IMG/VR virus record: IMGVR_UViG_3300003886_000047
Span: 1-21,915 of that record
Origin: a virus
Length of the DNA: 21,915 bases
Direction: 5' to 3' (one strand)
A program made the translations under genes and the position numbers. Below the pieces are notes generated by a model, which saw only the letters and a program-made list of their open reading frames with translations, made no database searches and was not told where the DNA came from. Below, piece after piece: positions 11,807-20,319 of the stretch; position 1 is the first letter of the stretch, and each line of letters starts with the position of its first letter.

Positions 11807-12366
11807 TATTCTGCTCCCACGTAGTCAGCCACTATGGCATCTAAAGTCCCTTGGTCACTAGCAGCAGCAACTAGACCTTTTGACTGCGTAAAGGCACCTA
11901 AGCGCGACTGTCCCATCGCCAATATGCTCGCATGTAGCAGCGACAGGTCCGATTCGCTGTCAATAGTGATCGCCGAGGTGCCATCAATCGACGGTATCAA
12001 CATCGGGTAACTCAAAAATTGCTTAGCGCCAATGATATTCGCCCAATTAGCTTTGGCCTCCAAATTAAGTGCCACGGTCACCCCATAGCCACTCAAAAAT
12101 CCCTTTTCAAGTTTCTCCAAATAAGCATCATCGAGCTGCTTAAAAGCAACCTGTTTTAGATACTCCAAATCGAGTATGTCGTGGCTGTTGATAATGTCAG
12201 TAGCTATTTGTAACGTAGCATCATCAAGCACTTCGGAGAAGACTATTGAGAGTTTCCCAGCCGTCATTACTACCGAATCAAAGTCGTTGATAGCGGCCGC
12301 GAGCTCCCGGTGTAGCTTCGAGGCATTAATCGTGGCTGTATCTATAATTAAATCTAAGTTATACAT
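11806..12366 (-). CDS. Putative tail-fibre assembly/DUF4376-like protein
   Basis: A 186-aa protein. The N-terminal part is MYNLDLIIDTATINASKLHR. The C-terminal half has YLEKLEKGFLSGYGVTVALN then an ANWANIIGAKQFL segment, SIDGTSAITIDSESDLSLLH and a helix ILAMGQSRLGAFTQSKGLVA. This is the general pattern of the phage C-terminal domain called DUF4376, often found in proteins that follow fibre genes and act as fibre chaperones. It directly follows three fibre-like genes here, which supports that reading. AAAGGATAG precedes the ATG. Assignment by pattern only, moderate to low certainty. Confidence 0.6.
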   Translation of the reverse strand: MYNLDLIIDTATINASKLHRELAAAINDFDSVVMTAGKLSIVFSEVLDDATLQIATDIINSHDILDLEYLKQVAFKQLDDAYLEKLEKGFLSGYGVTVALNLEAKANWANIIGAKQFLSYPMLIPSIDGTSAITIDSESDLSLLHASILAMGQSRLGAFTQSKGLVAAASDQGTLDAIVADYVGAE

Positions 12367-12384
12367 CAGTTTCTATCCTTTAAA

Positions 12385-13191
12385 TTAAGCAACACGAATC
12401 AACTCCAAACGAGCATCATACATTGTGCGGACTGTTCCACCGCCAGAAGAACCTACTTCTAAATTAAAATTTTGAATCCCCGGATTTAACTCAACATCTA
12501 TAAAACCGCCAGTGGAATTTTCCTGGTCAGTTCCGCTAAACCCGCCAGTTCTCGCGTCGCTACCGCCTGAATCTTTAAATTCTAACCTTAAATAGTGGAC
12601 AATTTCGGGCGTTCCATGGCCACCTGAAGCTGCTCCAACAGCAATTAGACGGCAAATTATGTCGCTACCAGTATTATTTGAGGCGAATCCGTAGCTCCAT
12701 GATAGCTTGTAAGTGCCAGCATCGAGGATATTCGCGGCTAGATTCAGATGAGTTACAAAGGCGGTACCTGTAGTCGTTGTAGGCGAATTTTCTATAGCAT
12801 AAAACCGCGCATAAGGAAATGGCAAGTGGCCTGTTGAAAGGCCATTGTTAATTAAATCATTATGATCGTTCGTATGTATTAAAGGATCAGCGATATGAGC
12901 ATCAATGGTGGCATGATCGTTTGTACCAATCCCTAAAATATTTCCATGCTGTATTGTATTCTCTAAAAAATGAATAGGAGCTGCCGAAAAATGCCCCAGC
13001 GCAAAAGTCAGCGCAAGGTCAATATCACTATGCGAATTGGTGCCGATATTTAAAATATTGCCGTGATTTATCGCTCCTTCGTGCTGTAAAATGTTGCTTT
13101 GAGCAACTACATTGTCATCAAGCGTATCCGTGCCATTAACAAATTCGGCTAATTGGCAAGGAGGATTATTTATTTTTACTGGTCTAGTCAT
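12385..13191 (-). CDS. Tail-fibre protein with HGNIL-IGTN repeats and C-terminal jelly-roll-like domain
   Basis: A 268-aa protein. After a short N-terminus, TDTLDDNVVAQSNIL (21-35) matches LDDNLLRQSSIL in the 490-aa protein and may be a shared docking peptide. INHGNILNIGTNSHSDID (41-58) and IQHGNILGIGTNDHATID (80-97) are two copies of a fibre repeat, followed by HTNDHNDLINNG. The last 140 residues are beta-rich with Gly/Ser loops, resembling C1q/TNF-like fibre tips. It is likely a trimeric fibre involved in host binding. It starts one base after the stop of the 111-aa gene. Confidence 0.75.
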   Translation of the reverse strand: MTRPVKINNPPCQLAEFVNGTDTLDDNVVAQSNILQHEGAINHGNILNIGTNSHSDIDLALTFALGHFSAAPIHFLENTIQHGNILGIGTNDHATIDAHIADPLIHTNDHNDLINNGLSTGHLPFPYARFYAIENSPTTTTGTAFVTHLNLAANILDAGTYKLSWSYGFASNNTGSDIICRLIAVGAASGGHGTPEIVHYLRLEFKDSGGSDARTGGFSGTDQENSTGGFIDVELNPGIQNFNLEVGSSGGGTVRTMYDARLELIRVA

Positions 13192-13192
13192 T

Positions 13193-13528
13193 TTAGATCA
13201 CCGGTATGTCGCAAGTGGATACGCCGTCAGCTAATAACACCTGCACGGCTCCCAAGGATATAGGCACACTACAAGTGGATATGCCGTCAGCTAATAAGAT
13301 ATTTATTGACCCACCCGAGCCGCCGCCAGCGCCAAATAGCACCCATGAGGTGTCGCCAACTCCTTCTTTGCGATACGTTTGGGCGTTATTTCGGAGCCCT
13401 AAGCTCCCGACAGGTGCGGCGAAGCCGGGCGCTATTGACGGATCAAAAGTAAACGGGACCACGGCTACATCATCACTTAATGACAAGCCGGGAACTTCGT
13501 AAAAATCCTCAAAAATAACCTCAGACAT
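13193..13528 (-). CDS. Small fibre-like structural protein (111 aa)
   Basis: Residues 1-60 are a beta-rich segment (SEVIFEDFYEVPGLSLSDDV) ending in an RNNAQTYRKEGVGDTSWVLF strand typical of phage fibre caps. Then comes a Gly linker (GAGGGSGGS) and two tandem units, NILLADGISTCSVPI and QVLLADGVSTCDIPV. The tandem units are encoded by a 26-bp DNA repeat (13212-13237 and 13272-13297, one mismatch, 60 bases apart). Each unit holds one Cys. It overlaps the 490-aa gene by one base (TAATG) and is probably co-assembled with its fibre neighbours. The function is inferred from position and composition. Confidence 0.68.
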   Translation of the reverse strand: MSEVIFEDFYEVPGLSLSDDVAVVPFTFDPSIAPGFAAPVGSLGLRNNAQTYRKEGVGDTSWVLFGAGGGSGGSINILLADGISTCSVPISLGAVQVLLADGVSTCDIPVI

Positions 13529-15000
13529 TAACTATAAGTGTCCGTCATTGTGCGTTTAACCGATACCGAAATGCCATTAGTTGACATCATCCGTAATCGC
13601 ATTAAGCCACCAGAAATATCTACAACTGGTCGTTGGACACCAGCAGGTACCGGACCAACACGAATGCGGCCGTAAGTGTTTCTGTCAGTGGCTCCGAGGC
13701 CGTTATGAGTGGCATCAACATAAAATGTTTGGACGTTGCCAGGGATCGTATCATCCTCGATAGAGACCCTCCAAGTCACAATATCAATGTCAGCAACGGG
13801 TACGGATGCTATTGTTGTTAAAGCAACAACTGCGGCTGTTTTGGTCACTAAGCAATTGTCTAGTAGCGAATCAACTGCTACACCAAGCAAATCCAAACTC
13901 TGAGTTAAAGTCTGGCCATCAACTAAAATGGTGCTGGTGTACATGCGGTCGCCTATGGCAGCATCGAGCGCATCTATGTTGGCGTTGACAGGCTGTACGG
14001 ATATAACGTTGGTGCCAGTGACTTCATTGCCCAGTTGAGTTGCTATGGATTCAATAGACGCCGATAGCGGCTCTAAATCCGTTACATAGGTATTGTTCGT
14101 ATAAAGACGGTCCCCGATGGCGGTATCTAAGCCGCTAAGAGCGTCCGTGAAGTCCTGCGCAGCAACTAAAACATTAGTGGATGAATATACACCATCACCT
14201 TGTTGTATATCCAGTTGATCCAGGTTGGTCGTGACATCGGCAGAGTTCAGTACCTGATTCTGTTCAGTGAATGTCAAGGTGCCTATGGCAGCATCTAATT
14301 CGCCAATGGCATTTGTTGATGTGCCCATAGGGGTAATGATGTCATTACTTGAATAAACAGGTAACACCGAGCCAGCAGATGGCTTGCCAATAAAGTCACG
14401 AATAAACTGAATTTCAGCATTCGAATTAGCTGTGGTCTTAACCCATTCAGTGCCCGTGTAGTTGTACCGGCAGCCTTCCTGAGTTCCTCGATTCACTAAT
14501 AAATAGTCACCATCTGCTTCCATTTGAGAGTCAACAGTTAATGTTAGCGCACCTGAAATTCCGCCTACTATATAGACGTTTTCGGCACCTACAGTCAAAT
14601 TTGTGATCAGCACGCGGTCGGATGCAACAAGCACCACGCCGTCCAATTCATCAGCAGCTACCATGGCTAATTCAACGGCCGCGATATTCGCGTAAAGCGT
14701 TTCATCGACGATTTCAACGGGCGCTCTAAATTGGCTTAAGCCAGCGGCTACAGCATCAACATAGGCACGAGTAGCGTCTTGTTGCCAATCAGTATTATCA
14801 TTGCCAGCAACACTGATTTTTTGCCACGTTTGTAGCGAATCAGTTGCCGCATCAACTTGTTGATACGTGGTACCTAAAACCGCATTGTCTTGTTCGGCTC
14901 CATCACCACCTGGAACGCCCGTTCCAGATAAAATGCTCGATTGCCGCAGCAAGTTATCATCAAGGATAACAATGCCCGATACTACTTCAAATTCATCCAT
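13528..15000 (-). CDS. Tail-fibre/needle-like protein with LDxAIGD repeats
   Basis: A 490-aa protein. The N-terminus VVSGIVILDDNLLRQSSIL shares a motif with the 268-aa protein. Residues 40-90 are helical, followed by a beta domain (about 95-205). Residues 225-380 hold about five repeats of 30-40 residues built around LDAAIG, GDRLYTNN and VTTNLDQLD (e.g. ALDAAIGDRMYTST), a pattern known from phage tail proteins that form long trimeric shafts. The C-terminal 100 residues are a beta domain ending MTDTYS. AAGGAG lies before the ATG. It is likely a virion fibre contacting the host. Confidence 0.75.
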   Translation of the reverse strand: MDEFEVVSGIVILDDNLLRQSSILSGTGVPGGDGAEQDNAVLGTTYQQVDAATDSLQTWQKISVAGNDNTDWQQDATRAYVDAVAAGLSQFRAPVEIVDETLYANIAAVELAMVAADELDGVVLVASDRVLITNLTVGAENVYIVGGISGALTLTVDSQMEADGDYLLVNRGTQEGCRYNYTGTEWVKTTANSNAEIQFIRDFIGKPSAGSVLPVYSSNDIITPMGTSTNAIGELDAAIGTLTFTEQNQVLNSADVTTNLDQLDIQQGDGVYSSTNVLVAAQDFTDALSGLDTAIGDRLYTNNTYVTDLEPLSASIESIATQLGNEVTGTNVISVQPVNANIDALDAAIGDRMYTSTILVDGQTLTQSLDLLGVAVDSLLDNCLVTKTAAVVALTTIASVPVADIDIVTWRVSIEDDTIPGNVQTFYVDATHNGLGATDRNTYGRIRVGPVPAGVQRPVVDISGGLMRLRMMSTNGISVSVKRTMTDTYS

Positions 15001-15010
15001 TTCCTACTCC

Positions 15011-15496
15011 TTAAATTATAATTGCGCGACCTGATGACATAAAGTCATTCGCCGAGTTGTTTGTTATCGTTATGAGCCACTGCCCAGCCATCGTAATGGC
15101 CACCGTGGTCACCATGTTTCTTAAGTTGCCTCGCACTTCCGTCAACGTCTGCGCAACACCCCCTGAAGGCAATTGAGCACGCGCAGTAAGATGATATCCG
15201 ATGCCTAAATTGTCGGTAGCATCGTTGCGAACATCAGCCTGTAAATAAGCTCCAGTGGTGATGATGCTGGTATAGACAATTATTTGCTCGCCAATTAAGA
15301 CAGGCACATCAAACCAAGTTTCAGTACCTTCTACGTCTATCAGCGGCGGCGGGACCGGAGCGGTAACCATAGCCGCTATGTTATTCACGGTGTCCGTAAT
15401 TTCTTCCAGGTGCCTCACTGATCGTTCAGCCAGCCGCAAATCCTCAGACAGGTACTGATCGTCCCTACGTGGCGGAATGAGCCGCTCGATAGTCAT
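15011..15496 (-). CDS. Possible tail-needle or tail-tip protein (161 aa)
   Basis: The N-terminal 45 residues are charged and helical (RRDDQYLSEDLRLAERSVRH then LEEITDTVNNIAAMV), like a coiled coil. After a PVPPPL hinge, a beta-rich C-terminal domain (about 55-161) follows. It comes directly after the gp10-like gene (TAATG overlap), the place of the P22 tail needle gene 26, whose product is an N-terminally anchored coiled coil. Length is shorter than P22 gp26 (233 aa) and no sequence motif proves the match, so it could equally be another fibre cap. Confidence 0.6.
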   Translation of the reverse strand: MTIERLIPPRRDDQYLSEDLRLAERSVRHLEEITDTVNNIAAMVTAPVPPPLIDVEGTETWFDVPVLIGEQIIVYTSIITTGAYLQADVRNDATDNLGIGYHLTARAQLPSGGVAQTLTEVRGNLRNMVTTVAITMAGQWLITITNNSANDFMSSGRAIII

Positions 15497-16992
15497 TAAG
15501 TAATCCCAGGGGTGATATCGATATCAAGCCGTTGAATATCCGCAACACCCATTTCATCGCTCCGAAAATTAAATAGGATCGAATAAGGTACCCGGCCGAT
15601 ACGATAAAACTGAATTCGTTTTAAGTATTCTTCAAAATTGCCCATAGATACAGTCCCAGCATCTTTGTAAGTGTTTCCACCATCAATACTGAATGTCAGG
15701 GCCATCACTGGCCGCTCTTGTGGGTCGGCGTCTAAAGGCAGCTTGCGGCTAACGCCCGTGCCCCTTGATGCTGCCAATTCAACGCGCGAGATAAGAAATA
15801 CATTAGATTCATTGTAAACGTAATCCGTAGAAAATTCCCGCTTAATAGACACTCCAAATTCTTGTGTTGCGGACCTTGAAAGTATCCCTAAAATGCCATT
15901 CTCAGTCGTTTGGACCAGCGTGTTTCCTAAGCTGCTGACCACATCTGATATGATACTTACAGTCCTACCGGGGCTTTCAATGCGATGCCAGATATTTTGG
16001 CCACTCATTTTTGATGCCGTCGAATTGTAAACAAATGTCTCATTTGGGAATGACCAAGCAGCAAAAAAGTCGCCATCTTGTCCCCACGAATAAGCCACAA
16101 CAGCCGATAATTCTTCAATCGAATAACTTTGTATTGCCGAGTCAATCGCTTTATTACTGATTTTAATAGCAGTGCCGGAGCCACCAGCGTAAATAGCGGT
16201 ATTATCAAATGGGCCATTGCCAAGCCACATGAAAGTTTCTTCAATCAAAATGACGCTGAAACGGCTGCGCAGTCCCTTGTTTATGGTCGCACCGGGTACA
16301 CGGCGGTACGGGAAGGGGGTTGTGCCTACGTTGCTAAATTTATCGATGCTTTCGGTACTGAAAGCAACTAGCTCATCCTTCACGCGCATGACACGAACTA
16401 GCGGATCACTGGCCGAAAAAACATCCTCAAAAGCGAGCGGATCAAACGCCCTGCCTAAATCCAGGGCTGTTGTAGGATGAGGCGATCCCACAAACAACTC
16501 TCGGGCAGACGCATAGATAAATCTAGCATCCGCAAAACTCACTGATAAGATACCACCAGGGAACCTAGAAGCATTTTCCAAGTATGTAGCATCCGTAATT
16601 ATATTTAATTCATGTGTCGTTAAGTCCAAAAAGTAGCCGGTTAATCCTGGCGGTTGAATGACCATCGTTACGCCATTTTCAGCAAATGTGCAACGACCAG
16701 CACCCGCTATGTCGCCCAGCAACGTGAAGGTGTTTAAGCTATTCATGAAAAACAATTGATTGCCATTCACTAAATAGATGCTATCAGTTGATTTCACTTT
16801 AATGAAGCCCCTACCAACACCTGAACCGATATCCAGTGATGCTTCAATGCCCGGTGTGCGCCTCAAAGAAACTTGAGATAAGCCGCCTGGGAGCTCCAAA
16901 ATTGACTGACTGAGATTCGTGGACATCTTTTGGATTAACGATGTGTCCCCTTCTTCATATAAGCCACCAAGTGGCACATTTACTGTTTGCAT
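15496..16992 (-). CDS. P22 gp10-like tail plug (packaged-DNA stabilisation) protein
   Basis: A 498-aa protein, close to P22 gp10 (472 aa). Features of this family are the start MQTVNVPLGGLYEEGDTSL, the ELPGGLSQVSLRRTPGIEAS region, TFAENGVTMVIQPPG, FADARFIYASARELFVG and MRVKDELVAFSTESIDKFSN. The repeated W/FxG and beta-strand pattern suits its propeller-like tail hub. In P22, gp10 seals the portal after packaging and carries needle and spikes. The frame is open to 17073, but the ATG at 16992 is chosen since it fits the family's start and forms TAATG with the preceding gene. It sits before the possible needle gene, as in P22. Confidence 0.9.
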   Translation of the reverse strand: MQTVNVPLGGLYEEGDTSLIQKMSTNLSQSILELPGGLSQVSLRRTPGIEASLDIGSGVGRGFIKVKSTDSIYLVNGNQLFFMNSLNTFTLLGDIAGAGRCTFAENGVTMVIQPPGLTGYFLDLTTHELNIITDATYLENASRFPGGILSVSFADARFIYASARELFVGSPHPTTALDLGRAFDPLAFEDVFSASDPLVRVMRVKDELVAFSTESIDKFSNVGTTPFPYRRVPGATINKGLRSRFSVILIEETFMWLGNGPFDNTAIYAGGSGTAIKISNKAIDSAIQSYSIEELSAVVAYSWGQDGDFFAAWSFPNETFVYNSTASKMSGQNIWHRIESPGRTVSIISDVVSSLGNTLVQTTENGILGILSRSATQEFGVSIKREFSTDYVYNESNVFLISRVELAASRGTGVSRKLPLDADPQERPVMALTFSIDGGNTYKDAGTVSMGNFEEYLKRIQFYRIGRVPYSILFNFRSDEMGVADIQRLDIDITPGIT

Positions 16993-18077
16993 TAAAGAGC
17001 GACTCTTTCCATAACCAATGTTGCGTACAAGTTTTCGGACGGACCAAAGGCCGCCACATCTAATCCACCCCATTGAACGACCGCGTTGATGGTACTTACA
17101 TTCGAAAAACGCTGAATTGAATAACTATCACCACCGGGGGGGACGACAAATTGTCCATTAATGGTGGTTGTAGCCGAAGATTGAGCCCCATCGGCAGCCA
17201 AGCCGCCGGGGGTGCCTATATCAAAGTTTCGCCCGGTAGTCCCGAGTAATACTTGCGTGCCCGAAGTAACATTAAACAGTCGGACGGAATATATTAGTTG
17301 TGCGGTCCCAGCACCTGTTATACGCTCCATCATGACTCGTGTATCAAATTGGATGTTGTAAGTGCCCGGCTCAAGCGTAAAAGTATTATTGGCGGCCAAA
17401 ACACAGATTGATGCCGCATCTAGCTGCTTATCGTTCAGTGTTTGTGTTTCATACGAAAAGGCACCTTGTGGATCACCATTGCCACCATTAGCAGCTACAA
17501 CGTGACGAATAACTACACGATCAACTGGAATAATCACCCCAGGAAGCGGTACGAAAACTAAGGCATCCTCGGCCGGATTAACGATAGCCACACTGCCCGC
17601 AGCACCTACATAGTCAATAGGCGTATCCGTAAGCTGTAAGAAATTCTGATCAGGTGGTATCAAAGCCGCAGGCAAATCTAGCGCCCTCCAACGGCTATTG
17701 GCTATATCATAAGTCGCTACTTGGCCGTTAGTAGGCGCATCCAAAGTAAACCAATTAAGTAGCTCATTAGTGGTTGAGGTGCTTAAATCAAGCGGCGGAA
17801 TGACCAAAGGATCCTGGAACTCAAAAGCCGTTGCCAAGGCATTGACAGCCACTACTTGGCCGGGGGTGCCTATCATATTTGGAGTATCCGTAAGCTCCAA
17901 CAAAGTGGTACTAGAATCCGCACCACCTGTTATAATACCAGTAGTTTCACTATACGCTAAAAACTCATCCAGCGGCGCTAACCGCAAACGGGGACCATCA
18001 GCTACCAAAATTGAGTCGCCTGAGTCCAATTCAGCGGCTGTTATGTTTAGTAATTGCGAAGCATCTATTTCAGACAT
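16992..18077 (-). CDS. Tail-fibre protein with LTDTP repeats and C1q-like end (361 aa)
   Basis: The N-terminus MSEIDASQLLNITAAELDSG resembles MSEIEQRNLLRILPSDV of the next upstream gene. Two fibre repeats, LLELTDTPNMIGTPGQVVAV and FLQLTDTPIDYVGAAGSVAI (about residues 59-90 and 146-178), match the L-T-D-T-P-x-x-Y-G-x-x-G-x-V repeat common in phage fibres. The C-terminal 170 residues are beta-rich (TFTLEPGTYNIQFDTRVM, AQLIYSVRLFNVTSGTQVLL) and look like a C1q/TNF-type trimer head. ATG at 18077 is chosen over a GTG at 18086 because AAAGG lies 9 bases before it. It is inserted between gp4- and gp10-like genes, where P22 has none. Confidence 0.75.
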   Translation of the reverse strand: MSEIDASQLLNITAAELDSGDSILVADGPRLRLAPLDEFLAYSETTGIITGGADSSTTLLELTDTPNMIGTPGQVVAVNALATAFEFQDPLVIPPLDLSTSTTNELLNWFTLDAPTNGQVATYDIANSRWRALDLPAALIPPDQNFLQLTDTPIDYVGAAGSVAIVNPAEDALVFVPLPGVIIPVDRVVIRHVVAANGGNGDPQGAFSYETQTLNDKQLDAASICVLAANNTFTLEPGTYNIQFDTRVMMERITGAGTAQLIYSVRLFNVTSGTQVLLGTTGRNFDIGTPGGLAADGAQSSATTTINGQFVVPPGGDSYSIQRFSNVSTINAVVQWGGLDVAAFGPSENLYATLVMERVAL

Positions 18078-18142
18078 TTTTAGCACCTTTAAAATTGTTA
18101 TTATTGCTCATTAGAAAACCCCGTCGCCTTCATTGCTGTTTA

Positions 18143-19225
18143 TCATGGACATGTATTAACGAACAACGTTGTGTAGCGACGCTCGTCGATGCTGTTCCCA
18201 TGTACGTAAAAATGTTCCAGTGTCGAATCAGCCGCAAGACCCGGCAAGTTTCCTTCGCCTATATTCAGACTAAATGGTAAGCCATCAGTATCGCGCAGTA
18301 CGGCCGTTGATAAATCATATGGTGTTGACATATCTGCTTGTAGCAACGTGCTGCCAAAGTTGTTAATATATAACCGTTCGCCAGAATTCGTCACAAGGAA
18401 ATCAGTTGGATCAGGTCCGCCGCCAATGAAGCTGAATAAATCTAAGGTGGTTGGGAAACCAATTCCCACCAAACTGTTCGGTGTGGGCAATGGAAAGGCA
18501 CGCAAAAAGCTGTTATCATCTAGCAGATAAAGCCAGTTTCCATCGTCCGAGAATTTCGCACGGATAGCGGAACTGGTTGTTGCGAAAGTTTCGTCCGGTG
18601 TCAGTGTTGATGAATCAAAAGCAGTGCTTAAAGTAAATCGCCGCACGGTGGAGTTTTCAACCAGAAGCATTATGGTGCCATCTACGGTTAAGCTTACGCC
18701 TTCTATTGTACCCGTGCCAAAAAATTCACCATTAGCGGCCAAAACGCCAGTGCTTAAGTCATTTGGTGTGCCCATTACCATTCGCCTAACCCTACCGGAT
18801 CCGCCACCAGCAAACGGTTCGACCGTATAATGGTTTACGCCATCAGGTGAAATATGTACACCGTCTGAGGTTGATTCAAAGCCGGTCGAGAATATATCGA
18901 CTTGCTCCGCCATAGAATCCAGGCAACCGAAGCCAAAAGGCACAAAAGGTGGCGCGCAGGCAACAGCAAAGGTGCTTGAAGCAACGAACATGCCTGTCAT
19001 TGTACACCATTGTAAGGTATCGCCAGACTGGATATCGGTACAGTCAACATCAGACAAGCCACATAAGGTGCTTGATCCGCCGCCGCCGCCGTCACCGCCA
19101 GAGGTAAATGCGGAGCTGCTTACAAGCCGCGAGCGGCCATTATGCACCACAGCAACCTCAGTCGCATTATCGGTTACATCACTGGGTAAAATCCGCAGTA
19201 AATTCCTTTGCTCAATTTCTGACAT
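18143..19225 (-). CDS. Tail protein with beta-propeller-like domain (360 aa)
   Basis: An N-terminal docking-like peptide MSEIEQRNLLRILPSDVTDN, then a flexible GGDGGGGGSS linker (43-52) and one LSDVD ... GDTLQW ... FVA fibre repeat with several Cys (55-101). Residues 110-350 carry repeated blade-like units: PNDLSTGVL, STAFDSSTL and PYDLSTAVL alternate with SDDGNWLYLLDD, NSGERLYINNF and SLTVDGTIMLLV, the pattern of phage-tail beta-propellers. Likely a surface-exposed host-binding protein. It overlaps the gp4-like gene by TAATG. The 65-base gap to the following gene holds only that gene's ribosome site. Confidence 0.75.
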   Translation of the reverse strand: MSEIEQRNLLRILPSDVTDNATEVAVVHNGRSRLVSSSAFTSGGDGGGGGSSTLCGLSDVDCTDIQSGDTLQWCTMTGMFVASSTFAVACAPPFVPFGFGCLDSMAEQVDIFSTGFESTSDGVHISPDGVNHYTVEPFAGGGSGRVRRMVMGTPNDLSTGVLAANGEFFGTGTIEGVSLTVDGTIMLLVENSTVRRFTLSTAFDSSTLTPDETFATTSSAIRAKFSDDGNWLYLLDDNSFLRAFPLPTPNSLVGIGFPTTLDLFSFIGGGPDPTDFLVTNSGERLYINNFGSTLLQADMSTPYDLSTAVLRDTDGLPFSLNIGEGNLPGLAADSTLEHFYVHGNSIDERRYTTLFVNTCP

Positions 19226-19746
19226 TAATGATTCTCCGAGTTTTTAGGGTCGCCTGTTAATATAATGTTGCCTTGCTCATCTGTTAAGGTATGCCCGCCA
19301 TCCGTTACGGCAATTCCTGGGTTTCTGCTGCCAGCGAATTTGCGGCCTCTGAAGCTGTGGAATTGACCATGGACGCCAGTACCTAATGGCATATTTGCTG
19401 GTGGCATGTTAACAGGTGGTCGCTGATTCGCCTTTAAGTGATTTTCGTAGGCTCGCTCCGCAAAGGCAATAATGGAATTACTTGGAGTTATGCCGAAACT
19501 TGAAGCAACTGATAGGGCCAAATGAGTCACGATTAGCTGCTCAGAAGCTATATCAAGACCGGTTTCATCAGCAGCCGATGTGACCAAATTGGCCCCTAAG
19601 TGGATGCCTTGAATGTCAAATTCAGCTACTATGCGGTTATAATGCCGCAACGCTAAAGCTACTTCATCAGCCGTCAAATCAGTTTCTGATGCGCGGACTT
19701 GAAGTGATTCTAAAGCGTCTTGGACGATAATTCTAGCTGTTGCCAT
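19225..19746 (-). CDS. P22 gp4-like head-to-tail adaptor
   Basis: A 173-aa protein, near P22 gp4 (166 aa). It shows the family layout: ARIIVQDALESLQVRASETD, LTADEVALALRHYNRIVAEF and an EQLIVTHLALSVASSFGITP ... IAFAERAYENHLKANQRP helix region, followed by a Pro/Asn loop and FHSFRGRKFAGSRN tail. In P22, gp4 binds the portal ring and forms the platform for gp10; a peptidoglycan-hydrolase activity has also been reported for it. No portal gene is present to pair with it. It overlaps the upstream 163-aa gene by 14 bases. Confidence 0.85.
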   Translation of the reverse strand: MATARIIVQDALESLQVRASETDLTADEVALALRHYNRIVAEFDIQGIHLGANLVTSAADETGLDIASEQLIVTHLALSVASSFGITPSNSIIAFAERAYENHLKANQRPPVNMPPANMPLGTGVHGQFHSFRGRKFAGSRNPGIAVTDGGHTLTDEQGNIILTGDPKNSENH

Positions 19747-20224
19747 CTACTTGTGGTTCCTTTTGAGTTGCTGGATGATACCGCTCTGGATGTGGCTCAT
19801 TCCATACGTCGGAGGCTTTTAGATGCTTCTCGATCTTGTGACGCACCTTTCTTAATTTCATGTCGATAGTGACGTTGATGCCAAAGACTTCTTTGCCGAA
19901 TTTAACCAATCTAGCCTTGGATAATACATTGTAATTTAAGCTGATAGCGGATATCTCTTTCATCGCATAGGCTTTATCCAAAGTGGCTTGATGATTCTTC
20001 ATTTCACACTCGTCATTCTCGCCGCATTTCTTACTTTCAGTACATTCAGTACATTCACTTACCATGATTTCTGAGACCCATTCGGCAATCTCAACTCGCC
20101 ATCCGAGTTTCTCGTAATCGCTGATTTTATCATCAGTAACAATTGCGGATTCAAAAGTGCCATCGGGTTTTTTGTTGAACATGTACTGCCGAAAAATCTT
20201 AACTTTACTTGTACTTAATTTCAT
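19733..20224 (-). CDS. Small head-associated protein with Cys-rich loop (163 aa)
   Basis: The N-terminal beta-rich part (KVKIFRQYMFNKKPDGTFES, DYEKLGWRVEIAEWVSEI) is followed by a Cys/Glu loop, ECTECTESKKCGENDEC (about residues 57-73), with four Cys. The C-terminal part has KARLVKFGKEVFGINVTIDM then KLRKVRHKIEKHLK, like the small helix-turn (HeH/SAP-like) motif found at the ends of many phage head proteins. Its place between coat and gp4-like genes suggests a head-completion or decoration role. The loop comes from short tandem DNA repeats (TTCAGTACA, about 20036-20055). Metal binding is possible but unproven. Confidence 0.7.
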   Translation of the reverse strand: MKLSTSKVKIFRQYMFNKKPDGTFESAIVTDDKISDYEKLGWRVEIAEWVSEIMVSECTECTESKKCGENDECEMKNHQATLDKAYAMKEISAISLNYNVLSKARLVKFGKEVFGINVTIDMKLRKVRHKIEKHLKASDVWNEPHPERYHPATQKEPQVDGNS

Positions 20225-20271
20225 TACTTTGCCTCGTTTTGAATTAGGGGGTTTGGTTGTTTAAAGTGCCT

Positions 20272-20296
20272 GAGTTGCGCCAGTTAGACGCAACTC
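20272..20296. terminator. Hairpin between coat and the next gene
   Basis: GAGTTGCG pairs with CGCAACTC around a 9-base loop in the 95-base gap after the coat stop. No T-run follows. It may partly stop transcription or protect the coat mRNA 3' end, giving more coat than downstream protein. Confidence 0.5.
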
Positions 20297-20319
20297 CATA
20301 ACACTATCTAGTTACTACT

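Noticed and set aside
16993-17073. N-terminal extension of the gp10-like protein
   Set aside because: The extra 27 residues overlap the end of the upstream fibre gene and are unlike the family; MQTVNVPLGG is a typical start and forms a TAATG overlap.
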